Shown piece by piece: positions 54,781 to 62,248 of a stretch of DNA of 64,000 nt. The position numbers were made by a program, and so were the translations under genes. The DNA comes from Bacteroides sp. (GTDB lineage Bacteria; Bacteroidota; Bacteroidia; Bacteroidales; Bacteroidaceae). The first letter of the stretch is position 1, and each line of letters starts with the position of its first letter. The DNA lies in contig DXWV01000059.1 of NCBI GenBank assembly GCA_019416685.1, forward strand, positions 84,872-148,871, given 5' to 3'. Under the pieces are notes generated by a model. It was not told the DNA's origin. It was given only the letters and a program-made list of their open reading frames with translations, and did no database searches.

Positions 54781-56295
54781 ATGTTGAAGTTTTTATTTAA
54801 GACAAAGATTGTCCTGCTAATTATTGCTATACAAACATTGGTTGTGTTGAATGTTGAAGGGCAGGCTTACTACTATGATGAATTAAAAGAGGGAAGTACC
54901 CTGTTTGATCTTGGTCCGGGAAGGAATAAAAGTCTTTCTTTTGATGAAAGTTTTGTTCAGGTCAGCAAAACGAATCCTTCCTATTTTGAATTGACTAACG
55001 GGCAACCCTATATCGCTATAGGTGCAAATATATGTTGGGGCGATATGTTTTATATGAAGCGGTGGATGAAGAAGATATCTGTTAATGGAGGTAACTTTGC
55101 TCGTATCTGGCTGAGTGATAGCCGATTTGAAATAGATAATCCAATTTATAAAGGGACAGGATGGCCAAATAAGAAGGCTTTGGAAAATATAGATTCACTT
55201 TTAGTATGGGCCGAACGGTTTCATTTGAAGTTGATGTTTTGTGTGGAAGACTGCAGGCGTATCTATGCAAAAAAAGAGGGAAATGGAAGTAATGTGAAAC
55301 CAGTGTATCATGTAGACAATGGAGGTCCGTTCAACAATATGGCTGAATATATTAATACAGTAGCCGGGAAACAGGTTTATGTAGATCGGATCAATGTATA
55401 TAAAGAACACTTTGGAGATCATCCGGCTATTTTTGGATGGGAACTTTGGAATGAGATGGATGCAATAGAGCCTCCCTACCCCAGTTATACAAACTGGACA
55501 AAATATATGTTACCGGTGGTGAAGAAGGTTTTTCCCCGGAATATGGTTATGCAAAGCCTTGGTAGTTATGACAAGAACAGTTGTAAACAAGGTTATGGTG
55601 ATATTATTCAGATGACGGACAATGAGGTGGGACAAATACATCGATATATTGATGAGGATGTTTCTACGTTGTCAATCTGTAAAGGGGCGATGGATCTATT
55701 AGCTGCAGATGCTATTGCTGTTCTTCGTTCTTTTAATGTAAAAAAACCTTTGTTGCTTTCTGAAACCGGTGCAGTACAACCTAAACATGCCGGACCACAT
55801 GAAATCTATGATGTAGATACAGAAGGAATGTTGATGCATGATATGTTGTTTACACCTTTCTTTTGTGGTGCTGCCGGAACAGGTTTTCCCTGGCATTGGG
55901 ATGGTACTTATATTGAGAAAAATAATCTGTGGTATCATTTACAGAGGTTTGCTAACGCGGTGAAAGATATTGATCCGCTTCGCGAGCAATTTGTTCCGCA
56001 ATTAGTAGAAGTTGATGATTTGCGGTTGTATATACTATCTGGAAAAGAGCATACGTTGATCTGGTGCCGTGATATTAATAATACGTGGATAACGGAGTTG
56101 CGAAATAAAATATCACCAGCGTTGCTAACCGGTAAGAAGATAGATATATCCACCCTGTTGAGGGATAAAAAATTACAGAGCAGTGAAGTATATGATCCAT
56201 GGAAAGATGAATGGGTAGTTCCGGTTATTACCGGAGACAAAATTTGTTTACCGGATTTTAAACGTTCTCTGGTCTTGCGATTGGTTACTAAATAA
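54781..56295 (+). CDS. GH5-like clan A glycoside hydrolase
   Basis: A 504-residue secreted protein with a signal peptide (cut near VEGQAYYYDE). A (beta/alpha)8 barrel begins with YFELTNGQPYIAIGANICWG and RWMKKISVNGGNFARIWLSD. The acid/base is E225 in WELWNEMD and the nucleophile E328 in LLSETGA, the clan GH-A pattern. Residue FPWHWDG near 375 ends the barrel, and a C-terminal beta-sandwich follows. GH5 or a close clan A family is likely; endo-acting beta-mannanase or related activity is possible but unproven. It shares its N-terminal start (YYYDEL) with the following protein's YYDEF, suggesting a common leader segment. Confidence 0.75.
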   Translation: MLKFLFKTKIVLLIIAIQTLVVLNVEGQAYYYDELKEGSTLFDLGPGRNKSLSFDESFVQVSKTNPSYFELTNGQPYIAIGANICWGDMFYMKRWMKKISVNGGNFARIWLSDSRFEIDNPIYKGTGWPNKKALENIDSLLVWAERFHLKLMFCVEDCRRIYAKKEGNGSNVKPVYHVDNGGPFNNMAEYINTVAGKQVYVDRINVYKEHFGDHPAIFGWELWNEMDAIEPPYPSYTNWTKYMLPVVKKVFPRNMVMQSLGSYDKNSCKQGYGDIIQMTDNEVGQIHRYIDEDVSTLSICKGAMDLLAADAIAVLRSFNVKKPLLLSETGAVQPKHAGPHEIYDVDTEGMLMHDMLFTPFFCGAAGTGFPWHWDGTYIEKNNLWYHLQRFANAVKDIDPLREQFVPQLVEVDDLRLYILSGKEHTLIWCRDINNTWITELRNKISPALLTGKKIDISTLLRDKKLQSSEVYDPWKDEWVVPVITGDKICLPDFKRSLVLRLVTK

Positions 56296-56321
56296 TTTCA
56301 TTAATCACAAAATTTATTATT

Positions 56322-57614
56322 ATGAAAAGAAAATTATTCTCTATTTTGTTTGTAATGTGCTGTATGCATGTTGTTAATGCACAGACATGGTATTATGATG
56401 AATTCAGAACAGAAGAAATCTCTAACGACAAGACACCTTATGGTGGAACGATGGTGAATTGTGCGCTTGAGGGTAATCAGGCTAAGTTTCACGGGTATGG
56501 TGATTCTACCGTAGTAAAAAAAAGAGATGCATCAATGGAAGCTTCTATAGAATATTCTGCTGAGATGTTAGGAGATGGAGACCAGATGATAACCGGATTT
56601 TATTCATTCTGTTTGTTCCGTAGAGTAGATCCGGCTACTTCTGAAGATCTTCATATCAAGGACTTGTTTGCTTTCTACTACAAAACAGAACCGGATGCAG
56701 AGTGGATAGAGTTTCCGGTAGATGTAAAAATGGAAGAAGTAGTATTTCCAGGCGGCTGGACACGTTCGGCTGTTATTGGTGCATCATTGGGTAATATAGA
56801 GGCTTCTGACTTTAAGTTTGTGATAAAAGATAAAACGTTTGAAGGTTCGGGTGATAACTGGAGTGCATATATAGGCAAAACAGGTGTTTATACAGGACCG
56901 GTTCTTGACATAGATTTGAGTAAACAGTATTCTTTATCTACAATAGAAGGTAAATACTGGGCTGTGGATGGTGATAGTGATGAAGGATACATGGTAAGAC
57001 AAGTAACTGAAGCTGTTGCCGGAAGTAAATCGGCTTGGTGTTTTGTACGTCATGACAATAACACATATACGATTAAAGCAGCAGATAATTCAAAAGAACT
57101 GGCTTTTGATATGGAATATGCAAAATGGAACAATAACCTGTGGATGGGCTTTTTGATGGAACGGGGAGGCTTAGGTGCTGCTGCTCCTTATGAAAACCAT
57201 ACAGTGAAGAGTACTTATCTTATCGGAAAGAATTTAGATGGAACTTATTCGTTCCGCCGTGCGCAAGATGGGCGTATGGTAGGGAAAGCTGAAAATAAAA
57301 CCGAAGAGTGTATTTCCGTATGTCGTCCGGAGGCCGATTATGCACGTGATGTGACGCTGACAGCTATCGGAGTACTTACTGGTGTTCATTCAATGGAGTC
57401 TCAATTGGTATTTACTACTTCAGAGCAAGGACTGGTAATCAGTGGTTTGGAAGAAAATAGTAAAATTAGTATTTTCTCAATTATCGGTACGGCTGTTGTT
57501 CAGAATAGCCAGATAAACGGGCCATCCGCAACGTATACATTAGCTCCGGGAGCTTATGTTGTCAGTGTTTCGTCGGAAAGCGGAAAAGTAAACAGAAAGG
57601 TTTTGATAAACTAA
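56322..57614 (+). CDS. Secreted modular protein, relative of the 53562 product
   Basis: A 430-residue protein with a signal peptide (cut near NAQTWYYDEF). The layout matches the product of the gene at 53562: a sandwich domain (DLFAFYYKTEPDAEWIEFPVDV), a trefoil-like part (SLSTIEGKYWAVDG, AWCFVRHDNNTYTIKAAD, SFRRAQDGRMVGK) and a T9SS-like tail (ISGLEENSKISIFSIIGTAVV ... RKVLIN). No catalytic motif is seen. The two genes flank the GH5-like gene, and a stem-loop follows this one. Likely a glycan-binding companion; function not shown. Confidence 0.6.
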   Translation: MKRKLFSILFVMCCMHVVNAQTWYYDEFRTEEISNDKTPYGGTMVNCALEGNQAKFHGYGDSTVVKKRDASMEASIEYSAEMLGDGDQMITGFYSFCLFRRVDPATSEDLHIKDLFAFYYKTEPDAEWIEFPVDVKMEEVVFPGGWTRSAVIGASLGNIEASDFKFVIKDKTFEGSGDNWSAYIGKTGVYTGPVLDIDLSKQYSLSTIEGKYWAVDGDSDEGYMVRQVTEAVAGSKSAWCFVRHDNNTYTIKAADNSKELAFDMEYAKWNNNLWMGFLMERGGLGAAAPYENHTVKSTYLIGKNLDGTYSFRRAQDGRMVGKAENKTEECISVCRPEADYARDVTLTAIGVLTGVHSMESQLVFTTSEQGLVISGLEENSKISIFSIIGTAVVQNSQINGPSATYTLAPGAYVVSVSSESGKVNRKVLIN

Positions 57615-57627
57615 AAGAATGAGGAAA

Positions 57628-57674
57628 AGAGATATAGCTGAAGGTTATGTATAATTTCTATTCGCTATATCTCT
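57628..57674 (+). terminator. Stem-loop after the second modular protein gene
   Basis: AGAGATATAGC (57628-57638) pairs perfectly with GCTATATCTCT (57664-57674). It begins 14 bp after the stop. The loop is 25 nt and no strong U tract follows, so termination may be partial. Confidence 0.6.
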
Positions 57675-57710
57675 GTCCTTAATTTAAAACTCATTAATAC
57701 TGCGTTATAT

Positions 57711-59717
57711 ATGGCCAGAATCCTTTTTCTATTTGTTGTTTTCTTATTTTTCTCTGCTTTAAAAGTGACTTCTCAAATACAGAAAGAACAACCGCCGGTC
57801 ATTGGCGGACAGATTTTTATTGAACCGGGGCAGAGTGAGGCTGAGACAGAACTGTGGTTTCGCCGGATGAAGGAAAACGGGATGAAGATATGCAGGATAA
57901 GAATGTTTGAGTCATATATGAGAGATGTTTCGGGAGAGTGGGATTTTACTCTTTTTGATAGAGCTTTCAGATTGGCAGAAAAGTACGATGTAAAGATATT
58001 GGCTACTCTGTTTCCCCGCACAGGGAAAAGTGATATCGGTGGTTATAAATTCCCGGAAAATGGAGTAGTTTATACAGATATGTTGAACTATATCCGGGTG
58101 GTCGTGCCGCATTTTAAATCTTGGTCCTCTTTATATGGTTGGGTATTGGTAAATGAACCTGGTCTGGGAGGGAATATTCCATCCGGTGATTTTACAAAAA
58201 AGAGACTGGAAGTGTGGCGGAAGGAACATATCTCCGACAGAAGTGGATATACTGGATATCCCATGTTGATAGACTTAAATGACCAACGTTTTTTATTGGA
58301 TTATAATACATGGTTTTTACAATTATTAGCCAGTGAGGTAAGGAAGTATGATCCAAAGACACACATACACGAAAACAATCATGATATCTTTAAGAATTGT
58401 GCAGAATATGATTTTCCGCATTGGCGTACATTCTTAAATAGTTTGGGAGGATCTGCACATCCAAGTTGGCATTTTGGTTTTTTCAAGAGGGACAAATACG
58501 CGTTAGCAATGTCGGCCAATAGCGAAATATTACGTTCGGGAGCTGGGAATATCCCTTGGTTTATGACAGAAATACAAGGAGGAAACAATACCTACAGCGG
58601 TTATGAACCATTTTGTCCCACAAAGGAAGAGATAGAACAGTGGTTATGGATAATTATAGGATCTGGAGGGAAAGGTGGTATCTTCTGGAGTTTGAATCCA
58701 CGTGCCTCTGGATTGGAGGCTGGTGAATGGGCTTTGCTGGATTTTCAGAATAAATCGACGGATAGAGTTGAAGCAATAAAAAAAGTAGCAGGAGCGATTG
58801 ATACGAATAAAGATTTTCTATCGGGGGCACATGCTGAAGAATCAGGTATTAGTATATTGTATGTGCGTGAGTCTCTATGGGCAGAATCTAAAATGCTAAT
58901 TAAATCACCTGTATTGTATGAAGGGCGTATGCCGGGAGGAGTGATGAAATCGGCTTTAGCCTATTTTGAACTGTTTACTTATATGGGAGGGAATCCTTCA
59001 TTGAAAGAGTTTGGAGAATTTGATTTCTCTAAAACAGATTATACAGGTGAAACGATTGTTCTTTCACATCAGATATCGCTCCCTGCTACTTATTGCCGGA
59101 AATTGGAACATTTTGTCAGCAACGGAGGAAAACTCATAGTCGATGGGCTGACGGCTTTTTTTGATGAAAATATGGTAAATACGATGCGAACCAACTTTCC
59201 TTTTCAGAATCTCTTCGGGGGAAATATCAGTGAGTTTAAAGCCATAAAAAATCTGTTTGATTTAAAATATAATGAAGACCTGACGTTGCCTACCCATCTC
59301 TGGCAAGGGCTGATTTTTGTAAATACAGCAAAGGTTCTTTCAGAAACAGATAATCGTATAACTGCCGTGCGCAATTGTTATGGCAAAGGTGAGGTTCTAT
59401 GGATTCCTTCTTTAGTGGGATTGGGGGCTCGCATCACTGATGACTACGAACCGTTGTTTCGATTGATAAAAGATGAAGTGAAAATTAAATATCCTTTTGT
59501 ATTGAAAGGTTTTCATCCGGGGCTCATCTTCAAAGTATTAAGGTTTGAGGATAAGTATATGACGGTTTTAGTGAATAAAGGAGACGGAGATTTATCGGTT
59601 GAAGTAGAGACTGTTTTGAAACCTGTCCGGATCGTTTATCCCGCAAAAACAGGGCTAAAGAATAGTAAGACACTCGTTATTCCGCCTGAAGCGACCTTTG
59701 TAATTGAGTGGCAATAA
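57711..59717 (+). CDS. GH42/GH164-like clan A glycoside hydrolase
   Basis: A 668-residue secreted enzyme (signal peptide about 1-22). The barrel starts with IGGQIFIEPGQSEAETELWFRRMKENGMKICRIRMFE and FRLAEKYDVKILATLFP, the GH42-type opening. The acid/base is E149 in WVLVNEPG and the nucleophile is E287 in FMTEIQGG. A Rossmann-like trimerisation domain (about 375-555; FELFTYMGGNPSL, LEHFVSNGGKLIVDG) and a small C-terminal sandwich follow. GH42 are beta-galactosidases; the similarly built GH164 family includes a Bacteroides beta-mannosidase, and I cannot separate the two by eye. It lies 11 bp or so from the next GH2 gene and is probably co-transcribed. Confidence 0.75.
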   Translation: MARILFLFVVFLFFSALKVTSQIQKEQPPVIGGQIFIEPGQSEAETELWFRRMKENGMKICRIRMFESYMRDVSGEWDFTLFDRAFRLAEKYDVKILATLFPRTGKSDIGGYKFPENGVVYTDMLNYIRVVVPHFKSWSSLYGWVLVNEPGLGGNIPSGDFTKKRLEVWRKEHISDRSGYTGYPMLIDLNDQRFLLDYNTWFLQLLASEVRKYDPKTHIHENNHDIFKNCAEYDFPHWRTFLNSLGGSAHPSWHFGFFKRDKYALAMSANSEILRSGAGNIPWFMTEIQGGNNTYSGYEPFCPTKEEIEQWLWIIIGSGGKGGIFWSLNPRASGLEAGEWALLDFQNKSTDRVEAIKKVAGAIDTNKDFLSGAHAEESGISILYVRESLWAESKMLIKSPVLYEGRMPGGVMKSALAYFELFTYMGGNPSLKEFGEFDFSKTDYTGETIVLSHQISLPATYCRKLEHFVSNGGKLIVDGLTAFFDENMVNTMRTNFPFQNLFGGNISEFKAIKNLFDLKYNEDLTLPTHLWQGLIFVNTAKVLSETDNRITAVRNCYGKGEVLWIPSLVGLGARITDDYEPLFRLIKDEVKIKYPFVLKGFHPGLIFKVLRFEDKYMTVLVNKGDGDLSVEVETVLKPVRIVYPAKTGLKNSKTLVIPPEATFVIEWQ

Positions 59718-59748
59718 ATCATAATATATGGTATCTAAAAGAACAGAT

Positions 59749-61557
59749 ATGAAGTTTTACTTATTGAGTTTTTTATTAATGATTCCGGCTGTTGTGTTTT
59801 CACAGTGGAGGCCTGTCGGAGATAAAATTAAAACCCGGTGGGCTGATAAGATAACGGTTGACAATGTTTTACCCGAGTATCCCCGACCCATAATGGAAAG
59901 AAATGAATGGTTCAATTTGAATGGGTTATGGGAGTATGCAATTACTCAGACGGGAGCAGATAAACCTTCTGTATATGATGGGCAGATATTGGTACCTTTT
60001 GTAATAGAGTCGAGCCTTTCGGGAGTTCAAAAATCGTTGGGTAAAGAGAAAGAACTTTGGTACAGTCGTAAGTTTTCTCTTCCGTCCGGATGGAAAGGGA
60101 AGAATATTTTGCTTCATTTCGGTGCAGTCGATTGGAAAACGGATGTCTGGGTAAATGGAGTGAAAATAGGGGAACATACGGGAGGTTTTACTCCTTTCTG
60201 TTTCGATATAACTTCTGCACTAAAGAAAGGAAACAATGTATTGGACGTGAAAGTATGGGATCCTACTGATGACGGAACCCAGCCTCGTGGAAAACAGGTG
60301 AAGGCACCACGTACCATCTGGTATACTCCGGTTAGCGGTATCTGGCAAACAGTTTGGCTTGAACCGGTTGGTGAACGTTATATTACTTCTTTGAAAATAC
60401 TTCCTGATATAGATTACAACCGGTTGTTTGTTTCACTGGATATGAATAAAGTATCCCCGAATGATATTGTTGAAGTGAACGTGTTAAGTGAAGGGTGTAA
60501 TGTTGCTTCTGGACGTTCACTGGTATTACAACCGGTAGAGCTTTATTTGAAAAATGTTCAGCTTTGGAGTCCGGATTCTCCTTTTTTGTATGATATGGAG
60601 GTATTACTCTATCATGAAGGGAAGGTGGTAGATCGGGTGAAAAGTTATGCTGCTATGCGTAAATATTCTACCCGGAAAGATAAAAATGGAATCGTACGTT
60701 TACAATTGAATAATAAGGATATTTTTCACTTTGGTCCTTTGGATCAGGGATGGTGGCCTGACGGATTGTATACAGCTCCTACGGATGAGGCTTTGCTTTA
60801 TGATATACAGAAAACAAAGGATCTTGGTTTCAATATGATCCGTAAACATATAAAGGTTGAACCCCTTCGTTGGTATACTCATTGTGATCGGTTAGGAATG
60901 ATTGTTTGGCAGGATATGCCCAATGGAGATATAGGGCCGAAGTGGGAGCACTATGCTTACTATCAGGGTCCTGAGCCGGAGCGGAGTCTCGAATCGGAAC
61001 TTAACTATCGTAAGGAATGGAAAGAAATTATAGATTGTCTGTATAATTTTCCTTGTATTGGTGTTTGGGTTCCGTTCAATGAGGCATGGGGACAGTTTAA
61101 ATCTTGTGAAATTGCGGAATGGACCAAGCAATATGATTCTTCTCGTTTAGTGAACCAGGCAAGTGGGGGAAATCATTATAACTGTGGAGATATGCTGGAT
61201 ATACATCATTATCCTCAGCCGGAGTTAAAGATGTATGATACACAACGCCCGACTGTGCTTGGTGAATATGGAGGTATCGGGATGGTTGTACCAGATCACA
61301 TCTGGGAGCCGGATCGTAATTGGGGTTATGTGAAGTTCAAAGATGCTGAAGAAGTTACTGCTGAATATGAAAAATATACTGATTTGTTATTCGATTTAAT
61401 ATCTAAAGGTTTTTCGGCTGCAGTTTATACACAAACTACTGATGTGGAGATTGAAGTAAATGGATTGATAACTTATGACCGGGAGGTAGTAAAGGTAGAT
61501 GAAAAACGGGTGCATAGAGCAAACTTAAAAATATCCAACTCGTTAACTCAAAAGTAA
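59749..61557 (+). CDS. Three-domain GH2 family enzyme
   Basis: A 602-residue secreted GH2 without the LacZ small-chain domain. After the signal peptide (cut near VFSQWRP) come the jelly-roll (GLWEYAITQTG, NILLHFGAVDWKTDVWVNGVKIGEHTGGFTPF), an immunoglobulin-like domain and a barrel with acid/base E445 (PFNEAWGQF) and nucleophile E506 (LGEYGGIG). This shorter form is often annotated as a sugar-binding-domain GH2; activity could be beta-galactosidase, beta-glucuronidase or beta-mannosidase. The ATG at 59749 gives a better signal peptide than the one at 59728. It is the last rightward gene of PUL 2. Confidence 0.88.
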   Translation: MKFYLLSFLLMIPAVVFSQWRPVGDKIKTRWADKITVDNVLPEYPRPIMERNEWFNLNGLWEYAITQTGADKPSVYDGQILVPFVIESSLSGVQKSLGKEKELWYSRKFSLPSGWKGKNILLHFGAVDWKTDVWVNGVKIGEHTGGFTPFCFDITSALKKGNNVLDVKVWDPTDDGTQPRGKQVKAPRTIWYTPVSGIWQTVWLEPVGERYITSLKILPDIDYNRLFVSLDMNKVSPNDIVEVNVLSEGCNVASGRSLVLQPVELYLKNVQLWSPDSPFLYDMEVLLYHEGKVVDRVKSYAAMRKYSTRKDKNGIVRLQLNNKDIFHFGPLDQGWWPDGLYTAPTDEALLYDIQKTKDLGFNMIRKHIKVEPLRWYTHCDRLGMIVWQDMPNGDIGPKWEHYAYYQGPEPERSLESELNYRKEWKEIIDCLYNFPCIGVWVPFNEAWGQFKSCEIAEWTKQYDSSRLVNQASGGNHYNCGDMLDIHHYPQPELKMYDTQRPTVLGEYGGIGMVVPDHIWEPDRNWGYVKFKDAEEVTAEYEKYTDLLFDLISKGFSAAVYTQTTDVEIEVNGLITYDREVVKVDEKRVHRANLKISNSLTQK

Positions 61558-61588
61558 AAAAGATAGGTTGGGTAGTGTATGCCCTAAA

Positions 61589-61663
61589 GTACTGTTCCAT
61601 ATTTACACAAAATATGGGACAGTACCAAGTATCAGTTTTGAGATAATCTTTTTATTTCTCAAA
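61589..61663. terminator. Bidirectional terminator region between convergent genes
   Basis: Two stem-loops lie side by side. GTACTGTTCCATATTT (61589-61604) pairs with 61610-61625 over 15 of 16 bases with a 5-nt loop. TTTGAGA (61637-61643) pairs with TCTCAAA (61657-61663). The convergent gene arrangement fits termination from both sides. Confidence 0.65.
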
Positions 61664-61680
61664 GTTTTACATCAGTTTGG

Positions 61681-62241
61681 TTACTTAAATACTTTAGGGT
61701 TCTTCTTATGTGAAACCAGATAGTCTTCTACTTTGATGTTGTAGTAGGCATTATTCTCTCCGGTATTGTTAGAAGGCATGGCATATTCATCTATCGGAGT
61801 AGGGAATTCTATTATATCTATATATTTGACACTTTTCTTCAGTTTCGGGAATACGAGTGTTATGAAAATGTATTTACCGTTACACCCCCGTACTGTTAAT
61901 AATTCAAGAGGGATTCCGCTGTCAACGGCTCTTGCTTTGTATTGATCGCCGCTTCTCTTGTCGACAATGGTGTATCCAGGGCCATAATACATCCATTGAT
62001 AATCCCAATAGATCGGTTGTAAAAAGGTTATTTTGGTTCCATCTTTGCACCGTTCAATGGAGTGCAAGATAGGGTGAAGGCTCATTCCGTTTTTGTAGGT
62101 TTTGTAGGCAACCTTTATTTCATTACCTTTAAGCTCATAGGCTTCTTTCATTAATTCCTCAACGCTTTTGCGGGGTTGAGCCATCAGGGTAATACTTCCT
62201 ATTGACAGGAGTAATACGATGATTGATAAACTTTTTCTCAT
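61681..62241 (-). CDS. Hypothetical secreted protein
   Basis: A 186-residue protein with a signal peptide (cut near LMAQPRK). The mature part is soluble and rich in tyrosine and lysine: SVEELMKEAYELKG, then beta-rich SLHPILHSIERCKDGTKITFLQPIYWDYQWMYYGPGYTIV and KYIFITLVFPKLKKSVKYIDIIEFP. I recognise no family. It starts 7 bp after the GH2-type gene on the same strand, which suggests co-expression, perhaps as a periplasmic or surface partner. Two cysteines could form one disulfide. Confidence 0.7.
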   Translation of the reverse strand: MRKSLSIIVLLLSIGSITLMAQPRKSVEELMKEAYELKGNEIKVAYKTYKNGMSLHPILHSIERCKDGTKITFLQPIYWDYQWMYYGPGYTIVDKRSGDQYKARAVDSGIPLELLTVRGCNGKYIFITLVFPKLKKSVKYIDIIEFPTPIDEYAMPSNNTGENNAYYNIKVEDYLVSHKKNPKVFK

Positions 62242-62248
62242 AATTTCT

